NCBI GenBank assembly: GCA_028290765.1
Contig: JAQGJF010000154.1
Span: forward strand, 1-6,759
From: Tardiphaga sp.
GTDB taxonomy: Bacteria; Pseudomonadota; Alphaproteobacteria; Rhizobiales; Xanthobacteraceae
Length of the DNA: 6,759 bases
Reading direction: 5' to 3'
How positions within the stretch are numbered: the stretch's first letter is position 1; the number at the start of each line of letters is the position of its first letter. Made by a program: the position numbers and the translations under genes. The notes under the pieces are model-generated. The model was not told the DNA's origin. It made no database searches and was given only the letters and a program-made list of their open reading frames with translations. Of this stretch, positions 1-4,940 are shown piece after piece.

Positions 1-175
1 CCGCTCCTGCATCAGTTTCTGGGCTTTCTGGGGATCGTTCCAGAGATTGGGGTCTTCGGAGAGCTTGTTCAGTTCCGCCAGGCGTGCGGTGGATGCATCA
101 ACGTCAAAGATGCCTCCTCAGCAGCCCGACTGACTGCTTGATCTCTTCGACAAGGCGTTCGATTTCAGCGCGCAT
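1..175 (-). CDS. prfB: Peptide chain release factor 2 (RF2), 5' part, with programmed +1 frameshift
   Basis: RF2 recognises UGA and UAA stop codons in the ribosomal A site and triggers peptide release. Only the N-terminal 58 residues are in the window; the gene continues past the left edge, so the SPF and GGQ motifs are not visible. Reading from the ATG at 175, the zero frame gives 23 codons (MRAEIERLVEEIKQSVG..., ending RRHL) and then TGA at 106-104. Skipping the T at 106 continues in the +1 frame with DVDASTARLAELNKLSEDP and then the LWNDPQKAQKL segment, which matches the N-terminal helical region of bacterial RF2. The full product therefore needs the recoding event annotated separately. 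A weak Shine-Dalgarno stretch (GAGAAA, 183-178) precedes the ATG. The gene lies 98 bases downstream of mrcA on the same strand, so co-transcription is possible. The high confidence rests on the combination of RF2 sequence and frameshift site. Confidence 0.95.
103..118 (-). promoter_or_regulatory. RF2 programmed +1 ribosomal frameshift site
   Basis: Read on the minus strand the site is AGG AGG CAT CTT TGA C. It has an internal Shine-Dalgarno-like AGGAGG (118-113), a three-base spacer, the slippery Leu codon CTT (109-107) and an in-frame TGA (106-104) followed by C. This is the same architecture and spacing as the E. coli prfB site (AGGGGG TAT CTT TGA C). In the known mechanism, scarce RF2 lets the ribosome pause at UGA and shift +1 to make full-length RF2, while ample RF2 terminates after the short peptide. 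Here that peptide would be 23 residues. The motif is seen directly; the autoregulation is inferred from the family. Confidence 0.95.
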
Positions 176-273
176 GGTTTCTCAAATCTGCGGCCCGAGC
201 CGCCATTGCGATGTGAGGGATGTAGCGGCGGGCGTCGCAAAGCGCAACGCCGTATTCGCGTACTCCAGATGCC

Positions 274-2763
274 TCAATACAGGCCGCCGGTGCCCGGGCG
301 CATGATGCTGCGGTCGACGTCCGGCGACATCGTGATCGCGCGCCCGTCGGCATCGGCAACGCCGATGACCGAGTAGTTGTCCGACGGCGCGGTGCCCGGC
401 TTGAAAGCCTCCAGGATGGTCTTGCCGCTGTCGGGACCGGCACGCATGCCGGTCTTGGCATCGACCCGGACCAGCTTGATGCCAGTCGGTATCCGGAACG
501 GAGTGGCCGGCTTGTCGGCGAGCGCAAGTTTCATGAAATCCCGGGCGATCGGCCCGGCGGTGTGGCCGCCTTGCGCATTTCGGCCCAGGCTGCGCGGCTT
601 GTCGTAGCCGACATAGAGGCCGACCACGAGATCGGGCGAAAAGCCGACGAACCAGAGATCCTTTGCATCCGAAGACGTCCCGGTCTTGCCGGCGATCGGC
701 TTGCCGACGTCGCGCAACGCTATCGCGGTGCCGCCCTGCACGACGCCTTCCATCATCGAGGTGATCTGGTAGGCCGTCATCACATCCAGCACCTGCTCGC
801 GGCGGTCGACCAATTGCGGCTCGGCCTGGTTCTTCCATCCATCCGGCGCGTCGCAGCCGCGGCATTCGCGGGCATCGTGCTTGAAGATGGTGTGCCCGTA
901 ACGGTCCTGGATGCGGTCGATCAGGGTCGACTTCACCCGCCGGCCGCCATTGGCGAATATCGAATAGCCCGTGACCATCCGCATCACGGTGGTCTCGCCG
1001 GTGCCGAGCGCATAGGACAGGTAATTCGGCAGATCGTCATAGATGCCAAAGCGTTTGGCATATTCGCCGATCAGCGGCATGCCGACGTCCTGTGCCAGAC
1101 GGACCGTCACGGTATTGAGCGACAGCCGCAACGCGTTGCGCAGCGTTGTCGGTCCCTGGTATTTGCCGGAGGAAAAGTTATCCGGCCGCCAAACCCCGAC
1201 GCCCTGCCCCTGGTCGATCTCGATCGGCCCGTCGACGAGAACAGTCGATGGCGTATAGCCGTTGTCGATCGCGGATGAGTAGACGATCGGCTTGATGGTC
1301 GAGCCCGGCTGGCGGTAGGCCTGCGTCGCGCGGTTGAACTGGCTCTGGTCGAACGAGAAGCCGCCGACCATCGCCAGCACGCGGCCGGTCCACGGGTCCA
1401 TCGCCACCATGGCGCCGGAGACTTCAGGATATTGCCGCAGCCGGTACTGACCCTGAACCGGATTGCCGTCCTTGCCGATCAAAGGATCGGCGTAGATCAC
1501 GTCGCCCGGCGACAGCACCTGCGAAACCGTGGTCGGCGTCTTGCCCTGCGTCGGCCCTGAAGCGGCCTTGGCCCATCGCACGCCCTCGAGCGTGATGTTG
1601 CCGGTCTGCCGGTCCTTGAGCACCGCACCGCCGAGTTCACGCCCCGGCTGAAAGCCGATCCGCGCCGACTGATCGCTGGTTTCCAGCACCACGGCCATCC
1701 GCCACGGCGAAATGTCGGACAATGATTTGACGTCGGCGAGCTTCACGCCCCAGTCGCCGGTGATGTCGAGCTTGCTGGGCGCGCCGCGCCAGCCTTGCGC
1801 CTCGTCGAAATTGACCAGGCCTGCCGCCATGGCCTTGCGCGCCATCACCTGCATCTTCGGATCCAGCGTGGTCCGCACCGACAGGCCGCCCTCGTAGAGC
1901 TTCTTCTCGCCGTAGCGCTCGAGGATGTCGCGGCGAACCTCCTCGGCGAAATATTCCCCGGCAAAAGTATGGCCCCCGTTGCTGCGGCCGGTCACGGCGA
2001 GCGGATCCTTGCGGGCCTTGTCGGCGTCGACCGGCTTGATCCAGCCGTTTTCCAGCAGCCGGTCGACCACATAGTTCCGCCGTTCGATGGCGCGGTCGCG
2101 GTTGCGCACCGGATGCAGCTGCGCCGGCGCCTTCGGCAATGCCGCCAGATACGACGCCTCGGCGACCGTCAGCTCATTGACCGACTTGTCGAAATACACC
2201 AGCGACGCCGCGGCAATGCCGTAGGCGCCGAGCCCGAGATAGATTTCGTTCAGATACAGTTCGAGGATCTTGTCTTTCGAATAGGCGCGCTCGAGCCGCA
2301 TCGCCAGCAAGGCTTCCTTGATCTTGCGGGTGAACGACACCTCGTTGGTCAACAGGAAGTTCTTCGCCACCTGCTGGGTAATGGTGGAAGCGCCCTGTGG
2401 CCGGCGGTTGGAGCCGAAATTCTGCGCATAGAGCAGCGCGGCGCGCGCCATGCCCGAATAGTCGATGCCGCCATGCTCGTAGAAATTCTTGTCCTCGGCG
2501 GCCAGGAAGGCGTTGATGACCAGCTTCGGAACCGCCTGGATCGGCAGATACAGCCGCCGCTCCTTGGAATACTCCGCCAGCAGCGCGCCGTCCGACGCGT
2601 GCACCCGCGTCATCACCGGCGGCTCGTAATCCTGAAGCTGCGAATAGTCCGGCAGATCCTTGGAATAGTGCCAGATCAGTCCGGCCGCCGCGGCGACGCC
2701 GACGAGGAACACGATGGTTCCGATTGTAAACAGGAAGCCCAAAAACCGCATCAGCAGGCGCAT
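274..2763 (-). CDS. mrcA: Penicillin-binding protein 1A, bifunctional transglycosylase/transpeptidase
   Basis: Class A PBP (829 aa; E. coli PBP1A is 850) anchored in the inner membrane. It polymerises lipid II into glycan strands and cross-links their stem peptides. A short cytoplasmic N terminus and one membrane helix (about residues 7-30) lead into the GT51 glycosyltransferase domain (about 55-235). That domain shows the EDKNFYEH motif with catalytic Glu90, GASTITQQ (124-131), the RKIKEALLAMRLE block (146-158) and ELYLNEIYLG (168-177). A linker/OB-like region spans about 325-435. The transpeptidase domain follows with SxxK (Ser488-Lys491, in PGSTIKP), SxN (Ser548-Asn550, in LSLNT) and KTGT (693-696), so both active sites look intact. 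A CxxC pair (Cys634, Cys637) sits in the transpeptidase region. A GGAAA ribosome-binding sequence (2775-2771) lies 7 bases before the ATG. The gene is 183 bases downstream of amiC. That gap shows no convincing terminator or promoter, so read-through from amiC is possible but unproven. Confidence 0.97.
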   Translation of the reverse strand: MRLLMRFLGFLFTIGTIVFLVGVAAAAGLIWHYSKDLPDYSQLQDYEPPVMTRVHASDGALLAEYSKERRLYLPIQAVPKLVINAFLAAEDKNFYEHGGIDYSGMARAALLYAQNFGSNRRPQGASTITQQVAKNFLLTNEVSFTRKIKEALLAMRLERAYSKDKILELYLNEIYLGLGAYGIAAASLVYFDKSVNELTVAEASYLAALPKAPAQLHPVRNRDRAIERRNYVVDRLLENGWIKPVDADKARKDPLAVTGRSNGGHTFAGEYFAEEVRRDILERYGEKKLYEGGLSVRTTLDPKMQVMARKAMAAGLVNFDEAQGWRGAPSKLDITGDWGVKLADVKSLSDISPWRMAVVLETSDQSARIGFQPGRELGGAVLKDRQTGNITLEGVRWAKAASGPTQGKTPTTVSQVLSPGDVIYADPLIGKDGNPVQGQYRLRQYPEVSGAMVAMDPWTGRVLAMVGGFSFDQSQFNRATQAYRQPGSTIKPIVYSSAIDNGYTPSTVLVDGPIEIDQGQGVGVWRPDNFSSGKYQGPTTLRNALRLSLNTVTVRLAQDVGMPLIGEYAKRFGIYDDLPNYLSYALGTGETTVMRMVTGYSIFANGGRRVKSTLIDRIQDRYGHTIFKHDARECRGCDAPDGWKNQAEPQLVDRREQVLDVMTAYQITSMMEGVVQGGTAIALRDVGKPIAGKTGTSSDAKDLWFVGFSPDLVVGLYVGYDKPRSLGRNAQGGHTAGPIARDFMKLALADKPATPFRIPTGIKLVRVDAKTGMRAGPDSGKTILEAFKPGTAPSDNYSVIGVADADGRAITMSPDVDRSIMRPGTGGLY

Positions 2764-2946
2764 TATCGAATTTCCGTTTCAATCCCGATGCTGCAACATA
2801 CCATAGGGCAGATCATGTGGCGCGAAATCCGCGGGCCGAATTGTCGTTCAAGCGACAGGGCGACGCCGATTCCGACGGCCGCCGAAGGCTTTCTATAAAG
2901 CTGCCGCTGTGTCGAAACTAGGGCTTTTCAAATCAACGGAACCCCT

Positions 2947-4236
2947 TCAATTGGTTGGGCCGGCCGATACCAGCCGCTTGGCAAAGAAGGCGTCCACCGC
3001 CTGCGCCATCGAGCCGACCGTCTTGGACCGCCAGTTCTCCGACACCAATTGCTGCAGATCGCCCTTGTTGGAAACATAGCCGAGTTCGATCAGGACCGAC
3101 GGCACGTCGGGCGCCTTCAAAACCTTGAAGCCGGCAGATTTGAGCGGGTGCTTGTGCATCCGGACCGAGCTTTTCATCTCGCCCATCAGAAGCCGGGCAA
3201 AGCGGTTCGAGAACGTCTTGGTCTCGCGCTGCGCCAGATCGATTAGGATGTCGGCGACGTCGGTCGGCTCCTCGGTCAGGTTGACGCCACCGATCGCATC
3301 GGCCCGATTTTCCGATTCCGCCAGCCGTTCGGCCTCGGCGTCCGAGGCGCGGTCGGACAGCGTGTAGATCGTGGCGCCCTGGGCGTCGCCTTCGCGGCGC
3401 GGCAACGCATCGGCGTGGATCGACACGAACAGAGCGGCCGACTGATTGCGCGCCATCCGCACGCGTTCGCCGAGCGGGATGAAGGTGTCGTCGGTTCGGG
3501 TCATGACGACACGGTATTTGCCGCTCTTCTCGATCCGGTCGCGCAGCGCCAGCCCAAATCCCAGCACCAGGTTCTTTTCGGTTTCGCCGCCGGCCTGGGT
3601 GCCGTTATCGATGCCGCCGTGCCCCGGATCGATGACGACCACCGGACGGATATCCGCCGATGGCGCGGATTTCGCCGTGCCGGTGGCGTCGGCCGCAACG
3701 CCGGCGGTTTCGATCGCCGGCCGCAATTCGGGGCGATTTTCGACCGCGAGCGACTGCACAAAGGTGGTCCGGTCCACTGCTTCGAGATCAATGATCAGCC
3801 GCGCCGGCTGGCCATTGGCGGAATCGAGCACATAGGCTTTTTCGATTTTGGCCGGTCCGGTCAGATCGAACACGATCCGCGAACCTCCCGGCATCACCAG
3901 ACCGTAGCGGAACGCCTTGATCAGCCCGCGCCCGGTGGCGCCGAACTCGGCACCAAGGCGGAATGTGGTTTGCGGCAGATCGACCACCACGCGATATGGA
4001 TCGGCAAGTGCAAAGGCGCGGAGCTGGACCGTCCGGTCGAGGTCGAGAATGAACCGGGTTCGCTTGTCGTCGCCGGCTACGCGCACGTCCGAGGCGACTG
4101 GAAAACTGGCAACAACCTCCGGGCGAGTCAACTCGCTTCCCGCAGCTTGGGTGGAGTCAGGCCGCAAGCACAGCATTGCTGCAGCGCACACAAGCGCCGC
4201 TCCAAACAAAACGGTATGATTTGCGCGGCTCGCCAC
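2947..4236 (-). CDS. amiC: Periplasmic N-acetylmuramoyl-L-alanine amidase (AmiC type)
   Basis: Zinc amidase that cuts the bond between MurNAc and the L-Ala of the stem peptide, splitting septal peptidoglycan during daughter-cell separation. Numbering is from the GTG start (429 aa; E. coli AmiC is 417). A signal peptide covers about residues 1-31, with a hydrophobic core around LFGAALVCAAAML and a TQA-A cleavage-like site. An AMIN domain (about 50-150) would target the protein to the septum, and a low-complexity linker covers about 160-193. The Amidase_3 domain (about 197-420) has zinc ligands His206 (PGHGG), Glu220 (ETEKN) and His274 (SIHAD), and catalytic Glu384 (LIELGY). The helical insert at about 299-347 (AERLAESENRADAIGG and onward) matches the autoinhibitory segment of AmiB/AmiC enzymes that EnvC/NlpD/DipM-type activators relieve. 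The frame also has a TTG start at 4245, but GGAGG lies only 1 base before it and 10 bases before the GTG, so GTG is preferred. A CtrA box lies about 50 bases upstream. Confidence 0.95.
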   Translation of the reverse strand: MASRANHTVLFGAALVCAAAMLCLRPDSTQAAGSELTRPEVVASFPVASDVRVAGDDKRTRFILDLDRTVQLRAFALADPYRVVVDLPQTTFRLGAEFGATGRGLIKAFRYGLVMPGGSRIVFDLTGPAKIEKAYVLDSANGQPARLIIDLEAVDRTTFVQSLAVENRPELRPAIETAGVAADATGTAKSAPSADIRPVVVIDPGHGGIDNGTQAGGETEKNLVLGFGLALRDRIEKSGKYRVVMTRTDDTFIPLGERVRMARNQSAALFVSIHADALPRREGDAQGATIYTLSDRASDAEAERLAESENRADAIGGVNLTEEPTDVADILIDLAQRETKTFSNRFARLLMGEMKSSVRMHKHPLKSAGFKVLKAPDVPSVLIELGYVSNKGDLQQLVSENWRSKTVGSMAQAVDAFFAKRLVSAGPTN

Positions 4237-4246
4237 GAATCCCAAG

Positions 4247-4251
4247 CCTCC
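4247..4251 (-). promoter_or_regulatory. Ribosome binding site that decides the amiC start
   Basis: The minus strand reads GGAGG C TTG GGA TTC GTG. The GGAGG is one base from the TTG, too close for initiation, and ten bases from the GTG at 4236, a workable spacing. There is no in-frame ATG or GTG between this site and the upstream stop codon, and the first internal Met lies within the hydrophobic core of the signal peptide. Confidence 0.6.
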
Positions 4252-4283
4252 GAGCAGCCCTCTTAACGCAATAGAACCGCACG

Positions 4284-4299
4284 GTTAACGAAAGCTTAA
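4284..4299 (-). promoter_or_regulatory. CtrA-type binding box upstream of amiC
   Basis: On the minus strand the sequence is TTAAGCTTTCGTTAAC, a perfect match to the full CtrA consensus TTAA-N7-TTAAC known from Caulobacter and other alphaproteobacteria. The terminal C is present only in the orientation facing amiC. The box ends about 47 bases before the GTG start, which would suit overlap with a -35 region. No strong -10 hexamer stands out downstream (TATTGC and GTTAAG are weak candidates). CtrA is the essential cell-cycle response regulator in this class, and division and cell-wall genes are among its targets. Use of this box for amiC is inferred from motif, position and function. It could also affect the divergent rne gene. 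Confidence 0.65.
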
Positions 4300-4444
4300 G
4301 CCTCCTGGTTCGAATAAGATCGAGTGTTGCAGGCTTGCGACGCTTCCCTTGCATGAAGCGGTCAATCCACGTATGTATCTGGTGCTGACGGTTTAAACTC
4401 CCGGTTGTGTCGCGTTCAGCCTCCCGGTGCAGCGCCGGAACCTC

Positions 4445-4459
4445 CGAACACTTTGTTCG
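4445..4459 (+). other. Short perfect hairpin in the amiC-rne intergenic region
   Basis: CGAACA-CTT-TGTTCG forms a 6-bp stem with a 3-base loop. No U-run follows, so it is not an intrinsic terminator. It may be a leader structure or a small protein-binding palindrome, or simply chance. Confidence 0.3.
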
Positions 4460-4601
4460 AGTTCCAGCGTTCCTTCCGATCCCTCCACAGCCAGCGCAGC
4501 GCGCGGCTGATCCGGAGTGGCGGTTTCTAGCCCGAGCGGCGTCCGGTCCCAGGTCATTATTTGCACCAGGGGCGGCTTTAGACGCTTCATGACCGATTCT
4601 T

Positions 4602-4619
4602 GCGGCCGCAGAGGGCCGC
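4602..4619 (+). other. GC-rich hairpin in the probable rne leader
   Basis: GCGGCC-GCAGAG-GGCCGC is a perfect 6-bp all-GC stem with a 6-base loop. No T-tract follows on either strand, which argues against a terminator. It is consistent with a structured 5' UTR. Confidence 0.4.
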
Positions 4620-4676
4620 GATATGCGACAGCCGGCGAGCGCTTCGGCGCGGCGCTGGTCCGTCAGCGATAGACAA

Positions 4677-4694
4677 GGCGGCACCTTCGCCGCC
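4677..4694 (+). other. GC-rich hairpin in the probable rne leader
   Basis: GGCGGC-ACCTTC-GCCGCC is a perfect 6-bp stem with a 6-base loop. It is not followed by a T-run on either strand. It is the second of three strong stems spaced roughly 75-95 bases apart upstream of rne. Confidence 0.4.
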
Positions 4695-4770
4695 AACCTG
4701 TTCAGACGGGCCGACGCTTGATGCGCCAGACTGTGATGCCGACCAAGACCCACGCGAAGAATGCGCCGAT

Positions 4771-4788
4771 GCGAAGCGAAAGCTTCGC
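4771..4788 (+). other. GNRA-tetraloop hairpin in the probable rne leader
   Basis: GCGAAGC-GAAA-GCTTCGC is a perfect 7-bp stem closed by a GAAA tetraloop. The lower stem may extend through an internal loop (CGA 4767-4769 with TCG 4792-4794). The stabilising GAAA loop appears only when the plus strand is transcribed, which supports a structured RNA in the rne direction. The hairpin ends about 150 bases before the rne ATG and has no downstream U-tract. Confidence 0.5.
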
Positions 4789-4940
4789 GCGTCGCCTTGC
4801 AGCGGGTTCGGGTTCGGTACGGCGCCCCGGGTTGCGTTTCGGCCTTCCCCTCACCCCCGAATCAGGTGGACCGTCGCGTCACCCGGCTGCGCGACATGCG
4901 CTTGCCGTCATGCGCGCCCTCCGCCGTCAAGAGCTCCAAA

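Larger units (their letters stand above)
4300..4940 (+). promoter_or_regulatory. Probable long leader/regulatory region of rne
   Basis: About 640 bases without a credible gene lie between the CtrA box and the rne ATG. Short open frames on both strands have arginine-, serine- or alanine-rich, non-protein-like translations. The region carries several perfect inverted repeats, listed separately (4445-4459, 4602-4619, 4677-4694, 4771-4788), and a GCGC-TTCG-GCGC tetraloop hairpin at 4639-4650. RNase E genes in enterobacteria have long structured 5' leaders through which the enzyme controls its own mRNA; by analogy this may be such a leader, but no homology to the enterobacterial element is visible. 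No clear sigma-70-type promoter was found; the best guess is TTGCAT (4349-4354), 17 bases, TATGTA (4372-4377), which is weak. A modest AAGAG ribosome-binding sequence lies at 4929-4933. Confidence 0.4.

Noticed and set aside
231..251. Inverted repeat GGCGT..ACGCC between mrcA and prfB as a possible terminator
   Set aside because: Short stem interrupted by a 2-base bulge, and no U-run on either strand.
1795..2898. 367-codon plus-strand open frame antisense to mrcA
   Set aside because: The translation is Arg/His/Leu-rich without domain character, and the opposite strand encodes an intact PBP1A.
2842..2901. Small inverted repeats in the amiC-mrcA gap (TGTCG-TTCAAG-CGACA; GCTTT-CTAT-AAAGC)
   Set aside because: Only 5-bp stems without a T-tract; not convincing as terminators or operators.
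4174..4188. Cysteine in the AmiC signal peptide (ALVC) as a lipoprotein box
   Set aside because: Position -1 is Val rather than Gly/Ala/Ser, and a normal signal-peptidase-I-like site (TQA-A) follows.
3415..4266. 283-codon plus-strand open frame antisense to amiC
   Set aside because: Shadow of the amidase gene; no recognisable motifs.
4305..4318. GGTTCGAAT reminiscent of a tRNA T-loop
   Set aside because: The flanking bases do not form a T-stem, and no acceptor or anticodon arm is present.
4349..4377. TTGCAT-N17-TATGTA as an rne promoter
   Set aside because: Only partial matches at both hexamers; listed as the best guess in the leader entry but not called.
4393..4590. 65-codon minus-strand open frame between amiC and rne
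   Set aside because: Weak ribosome-binding sequence, third-position GC lower than the neighbours, several rare codons (CTA, ATA, AGG), no motif. A small real gene cannot be excluded, but evidence is insufficient.
4157..4753. 198-codon minus-strand open frame overlapping the amiC start
   Set aside because: Overlaps the amiC signal-peptide region and the CtrA box in another frame, with a low-complexity translation.
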